Source: Phreatobacter sp.
Lineage (GTDB): Bacteria > Pseudomonadota > Alphaproteobacteria > Rhizobiales > Phreatobacteraceae
NCBI RefSeq assembly: GCF_016793595.1
Contig: NZ_JAEULY010000001.1
Coordinates: 39,899-103,898, forward strand
Direction: 5' to 3'
Length of the DNA: 64,000 nucleotides
Shown: positions 1 through 8,730 of the stretch, in pieces
How positions within the stretch are numbered: position 1 is the first letter of the stretch
How the letters are laid out: every line of letters starts with the position of its first letter
Program-made: the position numbers and the translations under genes
Notes under the pieces: model-generated
The model's database searches: none
Seen by the model: the letters and a program-made list of their open reading frames with translations, nothing else
Told to the model about the DNA's origin: nothing

Positions 1-4
1 TGAC

Positions 5-1027
5 ATGCGTCACATCGTAGCCGTGCTTGCCGCTATCGCCGCCAGTTCCGCTGCGCAGGCCTCCGAGGTCGCGCCTCTTGTCCGCCCTGATCCGAGCAAC
101 TGGATCATCGAGGGCGGGACGACGGCCTATGCGACGCAGCTTCCGCCGATGAAATTCGGCCGCAACATGTCGGCGTTTCCGGTCCAAGGCGGAGCGGATC
201 GCGGCTCCTACACGCCCGATCGCCGGTTCGCCTTCGGGGCGGGCGTCGACCTGACCGTCGCCTATCGGCTCGGCGGCTTTGCGCAGGCGACGGAAATCTA
301 CGCCAAGGGCAGCTATTTCGGCACCGATCAGTGGGATGGGCTGCGATCCAATACAGCCATGACGCCGTTCATCGACGGAATCATCCGGCCGGGAATCACT
401 GGCGGTGCGGTGGTTGGTTTGTTCGGATCGCGGTCGAACGATCTGACCCGCACGCAGCACCGGCTCGGCCTGGATCTCGGTGTCCGCCGGACCTACGACA
501 TGGGCGGCTTCACGCTGACGCCGGGCCTTTTCGTCGGCTACCAGAATCTCAGCCACCGCGACCAGATTCTCGAGGTCGGCTCCGATCCGAGGTCGATGAC
601 GCTGACCACGAACATGCGCGGCAATTACTGGCGCATCGGCGCGACGCTCGGCGGTTCGATGCCCGTGACGCCGCTGATCAGCCTGTTCGGCAACGCCTCG
701 GTCTCGCTGGATTTCCTCTCTGCGAGCTTTGCCTCCATGCAGACCTATACCGGCACCTTCTTCCCGCCGCCGACCAACGTGGCGGTGGCCGGCGGAAGCC
801 TGACGCGCACGACCTGGCGTGCGGGTGGCGAGGCCGGCGTGCTGTTCGGCTCGACGACGCCCTGGTCGGTCCGCATCAGCGGCACCGTCGAATATATCGC
901 GGCGACACCGAGCGTCGTGTACCCGTCGTTCATCGCCCTGTCGCAGTCGGTCAGCGGCCCGGCCTTCCTGTCGACGGCGTCGCAGCTCAATCTCGGCCTG
1001 CGTACCGCGGTATCCTACAAGTTCTGA
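5..1027 (+). CDS. Outer-membrane beta-barrel protein, function unknown
   Basis: The protein has 340 residues. It starts with a short cleavable signal peptide (cut probably after AQA near residue 19). The rest alternates hydrophobic and polar residues, is rich in Gly, Tyr and Phe, and ends in an aromatic strand with a terminal Phe (AVSYKF), as expected for an outer-membrane barrel. I do not recognise a named family. The ATG lies four bases from the window edge, so its ribosome site cannot be seen and an upstream start is possible. It converges on the BcsS-like gene, which is also a predicted barrel. Confidence 0.7.
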   Translation: MRHIVAVLAAIAASSAAQASEVAPLVRPDPSNWIIEGGTTAYATQLPPMKFGRNMSAFPVQGGADRGSYTPDRRFAFGAGVDLTVAYRLGGFAQATEIYAKGSYFGTDQWDGLRSNTAMTPFIDGIIRPGITGGAVVGLFGSRSNDLTRTQHRLGLDLGVRRTYDMGGFTLTPGLFVGYQNLSHRDQILEVGSDPRSMTLTTNMRGNYWRIGATLGGSMPVTPLISLFGNASVSLDFLSASFASMQTYTGTFFPPPTNVAVAGGSLTRTTWRAGGEAGVLFGSTTPWSVRISGTVEYIAATPSVVYPSFIALSQSVSGPAFLSTASQLNLGLRTAVSYKF

Positions 1028-1086
1028 GGGGGCGGCCGCGAGGCGCTGAACCGGAACGGTCCGCACCGCGGCGCTGGAGCGCCTCG

Positions 1087-1800
1087 TCAATGGCTGCGCC
1101 AGAGAGACAGCGCGCCATAGGGACCGGAGCGCCCGCCTCGGTCCATCGCCCAGCCGCCGGAGAGGCGCAGGCCGACCGGGCCGAGCCGAAGTCCCGTGAC
1201 GTGAAATCCGAGCCGCGTGCGCAGCGTGCCATGGTGGACGCTGAGCGTGCCTTCCGGGCCAACGAACAGGCCATCGCCGATGTCGTAGCCGGGCGCGACG
1301 CGCAGCGTTCCGGCGCGATAGGCCGTCGTATAGTCGGCGAAGACATGGACCGCGACGCGCTCCATCGGCTTCAGCCAGGCATCGAGCACGACGGCGGGGC
1401 CGAAGCGGGTCCCGGTCTGCGTGTCGAAGAGCAGCGCGGGCGCGAGCCGCCGCGATTCCAGCGCGCCGCCGACGAACAGGGTGGCGATGCCCCATGATCC
1501 ACTCTCGCGCCAGCCGAGGAGCAGGCGGGCGGCCTGCGTGACCTCGACGATGCGACCGGGCAGCAGGGGATCCGCGCGGAACCGCGACAGACCCGTGCCA
1601 GCCGTCGCGCGCAGGGCGAAGCCGCGGCCATCGACATGGGAGCCGATGGTGGCATCGACCCCGGCCGAGAAATGGCCGCCGTCGAAAGCGCCCTCGACGC
1701 CGAGGAAGGTGGTGACGCGCGGCAAAACCGCTTCGGCCGCGGCCGGAGCCGTGGCGAGCCAGAGCGTCATGACGCAACAGAACGCCACCGATAGCCGCAT
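1087..1800 (-). CDS. bcsS: Cellulose biosynthesis protein BcsS-like
   Basis: The protein has 237 residues from the ATG used here; a TTG 30 bases upstream is the alternative. A signal peptide ends at AEA. The mature part resembles the CBP_BcsS family, a predicted outer-membrane barrel found near cellulose synthesis genes in alphaproteobacteria: repeated Gly-rich amphipathic strands, a FLGVEGAFDGGHFSAGVDATIG-type first strand, and a final SGPYGALSLW strand. No bcsA or bcsB is in the window, so a role in cellulose export is inferred from the family only. The next genes on the other strand are ExoD proteins, also surface-polysaccharide related. Confidence 0.6.
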   Translation of the reverse strand: MRLSVAFCCVMTLWLATAPAAAEAVLPRVTTFLGVEGAFDGGHFSAGVDATIGSHVDGRGFALRATAGTGLSRFRADPLLPGRIVEVTQAARLLLGWRESGSWGIATLFVGGALESRRLAPALLFDTQTGTRFGPAVVLDAWLKPMERVAVHVFADYTTAYRAGTLRVAPGYDIGDGLFVGPEGTLSVHHGTLRTRLGFHVTGLRLGPVGLRLSGGWAMDRGGRSGPYGALSLWRSH

Positions 1801-2009
1801 GGCCCATCTGGCCACGCCTTGCGCGTGCAAGACATCGGGATGGACCCGGATGGAGGTAGCCGGCGGCGGAACCGTGCTGGCGAGGGGCCTGCCGTTAACC
1901 GGGCGCTAACCATGACGGTCGCCCAATCCCGATATTCAGAGTCGGCAAAGAGACGGCTCGCCAGAGACTTCGACCGCAAGTGCATCCCGACGTCGCGTTG
2001 GAGATCGCC

Positions 2010-2321
2010 ATGCCCATTGACCTGAAGCCCGCAGTCCGCCCGGCCGCGCCCGCCGTCGATGCCGACTTCCTTCGCATGATCGAGGGCTATTCGCTGACCA
2101 CGGCGGAAATCCTCTACCGGATGCCCGACCATCCGCTGCTGCTGCAGAGCTATATCTGGCAGGACTACGACCAGGCGCCGCACTTCCCGGTGTTGCAGCG
2201 CTTCCTGTCGTTCTGGCAACGCTCGCTGGAGGGCCGCCTGCACATGGTGCGGGTGACCTCCTCGCGTCTGCTGCGTCCCTGCGAGGTGGCGGTGGCTCAA
2301 CCTGTCGGCCTGCTGCACTGA
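2010..2321 (+). CDS. usg: Usg family protein
   Basis: The protein has 103 residues and matches the small alphaproteobacterial Usg family, first noted beside tryptophan genes and of unknown function. The signature block LTTAEILYRMPDHP, then LLQSYIWQDYD and FPVLQRFLSFW, is intact. The ATG at 2010 is preferred over an in-frame GTG at 1980 because GGAG stands seven bases upstream of it. No trp gene is nearby here. It precedes the exoD pair with a gap of 66 bases and could be cotranscribed with it. Confidence 0.8.
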   Translation: MPIDLKPAVRPAAPAVDADFLRMIEGYSLTTAEILYRMPDHPLLLQSYIWQDYDQAPHFPVLQRFLSFWQRSLEGRLHMVRVTSSRLLRPCEVAVAQPVGLLH

Positions 2322-2387
2322 CGCGCCAATTGTCGCACCTGGATACCGGGATCGACAGCGCCGTGGAAAAGCCGCGGCGGACATTCT

Positions 2388-3041
2388 ATGGTTCCGGTTC
2401 AGTCGACTGCCGGTACCCACGTGGCGAGCCCCGAGAAGACATCGCAAATCCTGGCCTCGCTCATGTCGGCGCAGTCCTCGACCCATTCCGAGATTCTCGC
2501 CACGGTGACGGTCGGCGACCTGCTCGCGGCGTTGCGGAACCGCGCCTTCGGCATATCGCTGATCCTGTTCGGCCTGCCGAACCTCCTGCCGATCCCGGGC
2601 CTGCCCATCATCACCGGCCTCGTTCTGGTGGTACTGGGCTTGCAGATCGTCGTCGGTCGCGATGTGCCCTGGCTGCCCGACCGCATCGCCCGCACGGCGC
2701 TGCCGCGCGCCAAGCTCACCGCCGTCATGGACCGGACGCTGCCGCTGCTCGCCTCGCTGGAAAGGGTCTCGCGACCGCGCTTCCGCCTTGCCGCCGGCCC
2801 CGCGGCCCGCAGGGTCGTGGGCCTGGCGGTGCTGGTGCTGGCGGTGCTGCTCGTGATCGTGCCGATCCCGTGGATCGGCTCCATGCCGCAGGGACTGGCG
2901 CTCTGCGTGTTCGGCCTCGGCCTGACGGAGCGCGACGGCGTGCTGGTCGCCGCCGGCTTCTTGCTCGCCGCCATTGCCACGGCGATCGGGGCCGGTATCG
3001 GCTATACGGTCATCGCCAGCCTGTTCTCGTTCATCTTCTGA
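2388..3041 (+). CDS. ExoD family membrane protein (first copy)
   Basis: The protein has 217 residues. It carries the ExoD pattern: a soluble start, then hydrophobic pairs around FGISLILFGLPNLLPIPGLPIITG (about residues 54-77) and VLAVLLVIVPIPWIGSMPQGLALCVFGLGL (about 150-180), and a last membrane segment. ExoD was linked to exopolysaccharide production and alkaline tolerance in Sinorhizobium, but its biochemical activity is unknown. The next gene is a paralogue in the same direction, so this is a tandem duplication that has diverged considerably. Confidence 0.8.
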   Translation: MVPVQSTAGTHVASPEKTSQILASLMSAQSSTHSEILATVTVGDLLAALRNRAFGISLILFGLPNLLPIPGLPIITGLVLVVLGLQIVVGRDVPWLPDRIARTALPRAKLTAVMDRTLPLLASLERVSRPRFRLAAGPAARRVVGLAVLVLAVLLVIVPIPWIGSMPQGLALCVFGLGLTERDGVLVAAGFLLAAIATAIGAGIGYTVIASLFSFIF

Positions 3042-3135
3042 GCCCGGCATTCGCGGCAGGCGATGGCGGGGTTGCGCCTGCCCGGTATGCATGGCCGCCC
3101 GCGATGCGCTAGAAGCGCGGCGCGGAGGCGCGCCA

Positions 3136-3765
3136 TTGACCGTCGATTCCCCTGAACATGCCCAGTCCACGTCCGAGGTCTTCCTCGGCCTGAAGACCCT
3201 CGGCGAGGGCGAGCGCATCTCGCTCGGCGCATTGACCGCCGCCCTTGGCGACCGCGCCTTCGGCCTTCTGGTGCTGATTTTCGCCCTGCCGAACATCATT
3301 CCGATGATTCCGGGCGTCTCGACGGTGTCGGGCATTGTCATCGCCGTGGTCGGCCTGCAGATGCTGATCGGCCGCCGCGATCCATGGCTGCCCGCGACGC
3401 TGGCCGACAGGACGCTGCCGCGCGCGCAACTGGCCTCGATGGTCGACCGGACAGTGTCCTGGGTCGTCAAGCTGGAGGCCGTCGCGAAGCCCCGCTGGAC
3501 CTTCATGACGCGCGGGGCGATGCGCCTCGCGCTCGGCGCCATGTTCGTGCTGCTCGGCGGCATTCTGGCGCTGCCGCTGTCGTGGATCGGCAATTTCCCG
3601 CCCGGCGTGGCGCTGGTGGTGCTGTCGGTCGGCTTTCTGGAGGAGGACGGCATGCTGGTCGCGGCCGGCCATGCCATCGGCATCCTTGCGACGCTTCTGG
3701 TGGTGGCGCTGGTCGCCGCGCTTGTCGCCGCTGCGCTGGTCAGTTTCGGCTGGCTGGCGGGCTGA
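3136..3765 (+). CDS. ExoD family membrane protein (second copy)
   Basis: The protein has 209 residues if translation starts at the TTG used here, which has GGAGG eight bases upstream. An in-frame ATG at 3091 lacks a ribosome site. It has the same layout as the gene before it: FGLLVLIFALPNIIPMIPGVSTVSG, then LPLSWIGNFPPGVALVVLSVGFLEEDG, then a long Val/Ala-rich membrane segment near the end. The shared motif (LPN-IP-PG, WIG--P-G-AL) shows descent from a common ExoD ancestor. The gap to the first copy is about 95 bases. Function beyond a link to exopolysaccharide is not known. Confidence 0.78.
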   Translation: MTVDSPEHAQSTSEVFLGLKTLGEGERISLGALTAALGDRAFGLLVLIFALPNIIPMIPGVSTVSGIVIAVVGLQMLIGRRDPWLPATLADRTLPRAQLASMVDRTVSWVVKLEAVAKPRWTFMTRGAMRLALGAMFVLLGGILALPLSWIGNFPPGVALVVLSVGFLEEDGMLVAAGHAIGILATLLVVALVAALVAAALVSFGWLAG

Positions 3766-3828
3766 TCCCGCGCTTCCGTTTCGGGGCTGGCCGCACTATG
3801 GTCCGCCAAAATCTGACGAGGACGTGTC

Positions 3829-4077
3829 ATGGCCGCTCATGTCGTGCCCCATTTCGCCAATGACGATGGCGTCGCCACGATCAATATCGGCGTGAAGGAA
3901 TTCCAGTGCATGGGCGCGCGCGCGCCCTACGACCACCCGCACGTCTTCCTCGACATGGGCAGCGAGGCCGAGATCGTCTGCCCTTACTGCTCGACCCTGT
4001 TCAAGTATGACGCGTCCCTGCACGCCGACGAGACCAAGCCGGCGGGCGCCTATGTGAAGACGCTCGCCGAGGCCTGA
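3829..4077 (+). CDS. zf-CHCC zinc-finger protein (NDUFS6-like)
   Basis: The protein has 82 residues. Cys27, His36, Cys51 and Cys54 give the exact spacing C-x8-H-x14-C-x2-C of the zf-CHCC domain. That is the zinc site of the mitochondrial complex I subunit NDUFS6 and its small alphaproteobacterial homologues. The last part, CPYCSTLFKYD, is typical. In bacteria the protein may help complex I assembly, but this is inference. The monooxygenase gene starts 10 bases after the stop, so the two are probably cotranscribed. Confidence 0.85.
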   Translation: MAAHVVPHFANDDGVATINIGVKEFQCMGARAPYDHPHVFLDMGSEAEIVCPYCSTLFKYDASLHADETKPAGAYVKTLAEA

Positions 4078-4087
4078 TGGCAGGCCG

Positions 4088-5251
4088 ATGGGCCGGATCG
4101 CCATTGTCGGGGCGGGGATCGGCGGGCTGACCGCAGCGCTGACGCTCGCGCGCGAGGGTTTCTCCGTCGAGGTTCTGGAGCGCGCGCCCGCGCTGGAGGA
4201 AGTCGGGGCTGGCATCCAGCTCGGCCCCAATGCCAGCCGCATCCTGATCCGGCTCGGGCTGGCGGAGCGACTGGCGGCCGTCGTGGTCGTGCCCGAGGGC
4301 ATGGATGTTCGCTCGGGCCGGAGCGGGGACATCATCCTGTCCGCCGAACTCGGAGATGCGGTCGCCGCCCGCTATGGCGCGCCGTGGTGGGTAGTCCATC
4401 GCGGTGACCTGCAGGCGGCGCTCGGCGAGGCGGCGTGCGAGGACCAATGCATCCAGCTGCGCACCGGAGCGGCGGTCAGCGCCGTGACCGAGGTTGCCGG
4501 CGGCGTCGAGGTGAAGACCGGGAACGGCGACCATCTCGTCGATGCGCTGATCGGCGCCGACGGCGTGCGATCAGCCGTCAGGCGGGCGTTGGGCGATGGG
4601 TCCGGGCCGGTCTTTCGTGGGCGCACGGCATGGCGCGCGACGCTGCCGATGGACGACGCGCCGAGGTCCTTGCGCGGCCGGCGGCTCGGGCTCTGGCTCG
4701 GCCCCAATGCCCATGTGGTGCACTATCCGTTGCGTGGCGGCGCCGCGGTGAACGTCGTCGCCTTCGTCGAGGATGACGCGCCGGTGGATGGCTGGAGCGG
4801 GCCGGGCGAGGCCGCCGACCTGCTGTCCCGTTTCGCCGGCTGGGCAGGCCCGCTGCGCGACCTGCTCGCCGCGGCGCCGGGCTGGACCCGCTGGTCGCTC
4901 GCCGACCGTCCGGTCTGGTTCGGACCGGGGCGGGGGGCCGCGACCCTCCTGGGCGACGCCGCCCACGCCATGCTGCCCTTCGCCGCGCAGGGGGGCGCCA
5001 TGGCCATCGAGGACGCGGCGGTGCTCGCGCGGCTCGCGGCGGGCCGGCGCGCCGATCTTGCCGGCGCGTTCCGCGCCTACGAGCGGGCGCGGCGCGGCCG
5101 GACGGCGGCCGTGCAGCAACTCGCCGCCCGTAACGGCGCGATCTATCACCTGACGGGGCCGATGGCCTTCGCCCGCGACACGGCCATGCGCCTGATGGGC
5201 GGCGAGCGCCTCGTCGCCCGGCAGGACTGGATCTACCGCTTCGGCGCGTGA
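4088..5251 (+). CDS. FAD-dependent monooxygenase (salicylate hydroxylase-like)
   Basis: The protein has 387 residues and all three flavin hydroxylase motifs: the Rossmann GAGIGG at residues 8-13, the DG motif at IGADGVRSAVRR (about 155-166), and the GD motif LLGDAAHAMLPFAAQGG (about 290). These proteins use NAD(P)H and O2 to hydroxylate aromatic or related substrates. The substrate is not readable here. It follows the zinc-finger gene by 10 bases. The window holds a second, distinct member of the superfamily at 55968-57212. Confidence 0.82.
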   Translation: MGRIAIVGAGIGGLTAALTLAREGFSVEVLERAPALEEVGAGIQLGPNASRILIRLGLAERLAAVVVVPEGMDVRSGRSGDIILSAELGDAVAARYGAPWWVVHRGDLQAALGEAACEDQCIQLRTGAAVSAVTEVAGGVEVKTGNGDHLVDALIGADGVRSAVRRALGDGSGPVFRGRTAWRATLPMDDAPRSLRGRRLGLWLGPNAHVVHYPLRGGAAVNVVAFVEDDAPVDGWSGPGEAADLLSRFAGWAGPLRDLLAAAPGWTRWSLADRPVWFGPGRGAATLLGDAAHAMLPFAAQGGAMAIEDAAVLARLAAGRRADLAGAFRAYERARRGRTAAVQQLAARNGAIYHLTGPMAFARDTAMRLMGGERLVARQDWIYRFGA

Positions 5252-5259
5252 CCGGGCGC

Positions 5260-5802
5260 CTAAGGCCGGCGAGGCTGCGACGTGCCGCCGCCGAATCCGG
5301 GCATGTTCCGGATGTTGACCTTCTGGCCCATGGTCTGGATGTCGCCGGGAACGAGGCCGCCGGTGCAGGCAGCGCCGACCCAGCGGGCGTTCTGCACCAT
5401 GTTGGTCGCCTGCGGCTGGGACTGGCCTGGCATGGTCATTGCGCCCTCGATCCGCACCGAATAGCTCGACTGGAAGTCGCCGGACATCACGGACCGCGAG
5501 ACGGAGCGCATCGGCCCCATCTGGCAGTCGGTCTCGATGTGGTATTCCTGCCCGACGCGGCGGATGTCGTAGCGCTGGCACACCTGACCGGCCATGCCCA
5601 TGCCGAGCTGCATCATCTGGCGCTCGGTCGCGGCATCGGTGCAGGTTTGCGCGACCATTTCGGGGCCGCCCTCGCGCCCCTCCATCAGCGTCTTGATCTC
5701 CCACTGGCCGGCGCGGCGGCTCGGCAATTCCACGGACGGCGTCTGCGCGAAGGCGGGAGTGGCGATCAGGGCGGCCAAAACGGCAAGCGGTGCAGCGTGC
5801 AT
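5260..5802 (-). CDS. DUF3617 domain secreted protein
   Basis: The protein has 180 residues. A signal peptide ends at AFA-Q. The mature part has RRAGQWEIKTLMEG, followed by conserved Cys residues in VAQTCTD, GQVCQRYD and ETDCQMG, the DUF3617 layout. This family is periplasmic or exported and of unknown function. The ATG at 5802 is chosen because GAGGA lies seven bases upstream; an in-frame TTG at 5814 is less likely. It is convergent with the monooxygenase, and divergent from the beta-propeller gene with which it shares a 169-base control region. Confidence 0.78.
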   Translation of the reverse strand: MHAAPLAVLAALIATPAFAQTPSVELPSRRAGQWEIKTLMEGREGGPEMVAQTCTDAATERQMMQLGMGMAGQVCQRYDIRRVGQEYHIETDCQMGPMRSVSRSVMSGDFQSSYSVRIEGAMTMPGQSQPQATNMVQNARWVGAACTGGLVPGDIQTMGQKVNIRNMPGFGGGTSQPRRP

Positions 5803-5896
5803 GATGGTCCTCAAAGCTCAGCCCCCCGGCGCGACCTTACGGTGGCCCGCGAGGGGAGGAAAGCGTGCCGCTTCTCCTCCGGTGCGGTGCGGATGT

Positions 5897-5916
5897 GCAT
5901 CGATTTGGATCGATGC
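5897..5916. promoter_or_regulatory. Perfect inverted repeat, operator candidate
   Basis: GCATCGAT and ATCGATGC are separated by TTGG, giving eight-base perfect arms. The repeat lies between two divergent genes, 55 bases before the start of the beta-propeller gene and about 95 before the DUF3617 start. No T-run follows on either strand, so a regulator binding site fits better than a terminator. No regulator gene adjoins it. Confidence 0.4.
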
Positions 5917-5971
5917 TAGCGTCGTTTGCGCACAACAAGCGGTCCTCCGACGGCCGCGAAGGGAGGATCGC

Positions 5972-7141
5972 ATGGAGCGTCTCAGGACGTGGCCGCTAGC
6001 CGCGGCGACACTGCTGTTCACGGCCGGTGCTGCGCAGGCGCAAATCGCTGTCTCAGCCAATGATGGCAAGGCCCGCCTGATCGACGGGGTCGTGACCATC
6101 GTCGAGAATCCGGCGCCCGATTCCGTTTCGATCATCGATTTCGCCACCGGCACGCCGCGCGTGCGCGCCACCATTGCCGCGCCGGCCAGCGTCGTCGGTC
6201 CGCCGGCCTCGGTGGCGGTGACCCTCGACGAGGGCCTCGCGCTGGTCACGTCCGCGATGAAGGTCGATCCGGCCAATCCGCGCCGCACCATTCCCGACAA
6301 CCGCGTCTCGGTGATCGACCTCAAGGCCAATCCGCCGGCGGTGATCCAGACGCTGGAGGTCGGCAGCGGCCCGGCCGGCATCTCGATCCATCCGTCTGGC
6401 AATCTCGCCATTGTCGCCAATCGCTCCGAGGGCACCGTCTCGGTGCTCACCATCGCGGGCCGGACGGTGACGGTCGGGCCGAAGATCGCCCTTGGCGAGC
6501 CGAATTCCGGGCCGAGCCATGTGGTGTTCACGCCGGATGGGCGCAGCGCGCTGGTGACGCGCGACAACGACCACAAGATTTCCGTGCTGGCGATCGAGGG
6601 CACCAATGTCACCTATACCCGCCGCGATCTGAACGCGGGCCTGAGGCCCTACGGTATCGATGTCTCGACGCGCGGCGATTTCGCGGTGGTTGCCAATATC
6701 GGCCTCGGTGGCGGCGATGCCGACACGATCAGCGTCATCGACGTGAGGGCCACTCCGCCGCGTGTGGTCAACACGGTCTCGGTGGGCCAGACGCCGGAAG
6801 GCATCAAGATGGCCCCGGACGGTCGCCATGTCGCCGTCGTGGTGATGGCCGGCTCGAACAAGCCGCGCAACTCGCCGTTCTTCGCCGAGCGTGGCAAGGT
6901 GGTCGTCTACCGGTTGCGCGGACCCGAGCTCGTCAAGGTTGCGGAAGCGCCGATCGGCCAGTGGTCGCAAGGCGTCGCCTGGTCGGCCAATTCGCGCCGG
7001 CTGCTGGTGCAGAACATGGTGGCCAACGATATCCAGGCTTTCGAATTCACCGGCAGCCGCTTGCGCGAGATCGCCCGCCTGACTTTCCCGGCTTCACCCG
7101 CAGGCATCCGCACGGCCGAGCCGGTGCGCGCGGCGCGGTGA
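5972..7141 (+). CDS. Secreted beta-propeller protein (YVTN/lactonase-like)
   Basis: The protein has 389 residues. The ATG at 5972 has GGGAGG just upstream and begins a clean signal peptide ending AQAQ. Repeats of the type VSVIDLKANPPAVIQTLEVGSGPAGISIHPSGNLAIVANRSEGTVSVL occur about every 45 residues. This is the YVTN/lactonase-like seven-bladed propeller pattern. Such exported proteins bind ligands or act as lactonases; no catalytic assignment is possible by eye. It is followed 85 bases later by tRNA-Leu. Confidence 0.75.
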   Translation: MERLRTWPLAAATLLFTAGAAQAQIAVSANDGKARLIDGVVTIVENPAPDSVSIIDFATGTPRVRATIAAPASVVGPPASVAVTLDEGLALVTSAMKVDPANPRRTIPDNRVSVIDLKANPPAVIQTLEVGSGPAGISIHPSGNLAIVANRSEGTVSVLTIAGRTVTVGPKIALGEPNSGPSHVVFTPDGRSALVTRDNDHKISVLAIEGTNVTYTRRDLNAGLRPYGIDVSTRGDFAVVANIGLGGGDADTISVIDVRATPPRVVNTVSVGQTPEGIKMAPDGRHVAVVVMAGSNKPRNSPFFAERGKVVVYRLRGPELVKVAEAPIGQWSQGVAWSANSRRLLVQNMVANDIQAFEFTGSRLREIARLTFPASPAGIRTAEPVRAAR

Positions 7142-7226
7142 TCGACCGGACGGAGCGACTGGCGGCGTGCGAATGCGCCGGCTTGCATTGCCAAGGGGAC
7201 CAGAGGGCCGCTAGAGGTGGCCCGGC

Positions 7227-7311
7227 GCCCCCTTGGTGAAACTGGTAGCCACAAGGGACTTAAAATCCCTCGCTTTCGGGCATGCCGGTTCGAGTCCGGC
7301 AGGGGGCACCA
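7227..7311 (+). tRNA. tRNA-Leu (TAA)
   Basis: This is an 85-base class II tRNA with the CCA encoded. The acceptor arms gcccccT and agggggc pair fully. The anticodon arm is aggga/tccct around the loop CTTAAAA, which gives anticodon TAA at 7261-7263. There is a variable arm, and the T arm is gccgg-TTCGAGT-ccggc. It reads leucine codon UUA and probably UUG. No integrase or duplicated 3' end is seen nearby. Confidence 0.96.
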
Positions 7312-7362
7312 CATTTTCCGCATCGGAAGGGAACTCTGGCCATGGATCGCCGTTGAGGCGGC

Positions 7363-7719
7363 ATGGATTCGCGTCGGTGCCGCATTGCGATGCTGCCGCT
7401 TGTCGCGCTCATCGCGACCGGCCTGACGGCTTGCGCGGCGATCCCGGCGTCGCGGGGCGCGCTGATCGTCTCGTCGCCGATGGCGCCCGATCAGCTCGCC
7501 AATTGCGTCGCGCATGTCTTCGACAGCCGCCTGCCGCTGGTGCGTCGACAGAACCGCCGAGGTGGCGCGGATATCGTCGTGCGCGACCTGCGCGGCAGGG
7601 CCATCGTCACGGCCGCTGTCGATGCGGCGCCGGGCGGCAGCCGTCTCGTTTTAGTGTCGGATCATGCCGATCGCGGCTGGTATGAGCGCCTGCTGACCTA
7701 CTGCGTTCGTCTGCAATAG
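7363..7719 (+). CDS. Small putative lipoprotein
   Basis: The protein has 118 residues with a type II signal sequence: an Arg-containing start, a hydrophobic stretch MLPLVALIATG, and the lipobox LTAC at about residues 21-24. It would be lipid-anchored. The mature part has two further Cys residues (NCVAHVF and TYCVRLQ), which could form a disulfide. GAGGCGG precedes the ATG. I do not recognise the family. Confidence 0.65.
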   Translation: MDSRRCRIAMLPLVALIATGLTACAAIPASRGALIVSSPMAPDQLANCVAHVFDSRLPLVRRQNRRGGADIVVRDLRGRAIVTAAVDAAPGGSRLVLVSDHADRGWYERLLTYCVRLQ

Positions 7720-7912
7720 GCCCGCCATACCCCAGGTTGTTCTGGTCGGCATTCCGTAACGTCAGCCGCAGGTCTTAACCATTCCCTGACGGAAGCGGTT
7801 CACTTCGCCAGCGCTTTGCGCGGGTCGGGTGAACCTCGTGTTGAAACGCGACTGCTATCTGTAGTTTCGGGGAAAACGGGTGGGGCAGGTTCGACGGACA
7901 GGAGAACCCGCC

Positions 7913-8083
7913 GTGACGCTGACGCCTGCCAAGATCGTCCTGTTTTTCGGGGTGATCGTCGTTTTGCTGAACCCGCCGATGGTGCTCGGGCTGCTCGGCC
8001 CGGAAGGGCGGCGCATGGGCAATATCATCGAGGAAGGGCTCGGCACGGACACGATGCGCATCGCGCTGTTCGGCCGGCGCTGA
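7913..8083 (+). CDS. Small single-span membrane protein, unknown
   Basis: The protein has 56 residues from a GTG with AGGAG eight bases upstream; a GTG at 7880 in the same frame has no such site. One membrane segment, KIVLFFGVIVVLLNPPMVLGLLG, is followed by a short polar, Arg-ending tail. The pattern looks like a genuine small membrane protein conserved in Hyphomicrobiales, but I cannot name it. The 190 bases before it hold no recognisable gene. Confidence 0.5.
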   Translation: MTLTPAKIVLFFGVIVVLLNPPMVLGLLGPEGRRMGNIIEEGLGTDTMRIALFGRR

Positions 8084-8149
8084 CCGCGCTGCCGCCCGGC
8101 ATGCGGGGCGAGGATGCCCGGGCGCCCTCGCGAGCCCCGGGCCCGGTGT

Positions 8150-8644
8150 TCAGCCGGCGTCGCGGATCGGTGGCTGGAACGTGTAGCCCATGTCCCACGG
8201 GAAATAGATCCAGGTGTCCTGCGATACCTCGGTGACGAAGGTATCGACCAGCGGCCGGCCCTGCGGCTTCGCATAGACAGTGGCGAAATGCGCCTTCGGC
8301 AGCATGTCGCGAACCACCTTGGCGGTCTTGCCGGTATCGACGAGGTCATCGACCACGAGGATGCCTTCGCCACCGCCCTCGGTAAGGTCGTCGGAGACCT
8401 TCTTGATCACCTGCAACTGACCCTGGTTCTGGTAGTCGTGGTAGCTCGCGACGCAGACTGTCTCGATCAGTCGGATGCCGAGCTCGCGAGTGACGATGGC
8501 CGCCGGCACGAGACCGCCGCGGGTGATGCAGACGATCGCGCGGAAGGGGCCGGCGCTGCTGATGCGCCAGGCAAGGGCGCGCGCGTCGCGGTGGAACTGG
8601 TCCCACGAGACGGGGAAGGCCTTTTCGGGGTTCGGGGTCGCCAT
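8150..8644 (-). CDS. gpt: Xanthine-guanine phosphoribosyltransferase
   Basis: The protein has 164 residues, about the length of bacterial Gpt. It salvages guanine and xanthine with PRPP to give GMP and XMP. The PRPP-binding loop [14 protein letters not shown] (about residues 94-107) is intact, the early ITRGGLVPA loop matches the type I PRTase fold, and the late [10 protein letters not shown] fits the purine-site region of Gpt. It reads toward the small membrane protein gene and stands alone. Confidence 0.92.
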   Translation of the reverse strand: MATPNPEKAFPVSWDQFHRDARALAWRISSAGPFRAIVCITRGGLVPAAIVTRELGIRLIETVCVASYHDYQNQGQLQVIKKVSDDLTEGGGEGILVVDDLVDTGKTAKVVRDMLPKAHFATVYAKPQGRPLVDTFVTEVSQDTWIYFPWDMGYTFQPPIRDAG

Positions 8645-8730
8645 TGGCAGGTCTCCGGATAGGGCGGCGACACTAGCGGGGCCGGCCCCCGCCGCAAAAG
8701 CAGGGATTCAGGCTTTTCCGCAGGAATCTG

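Noticed and set aside
1767..3830. 687-residue open frame on the minus strand
   Set aside because: It is antisense to usg and the exoD pair. Its translation is low-complexity Arg/Ser/Pro and Gln/Asp, without any motif, as expected from the third-position GC bias.
7227..7311. tRNA-Leu as a possible island attachment site
   Set aside because: No integrase, no duplicated tRNA 3' end and no change in gene style nearby. The same holds for tRNA-Gly at 62952.
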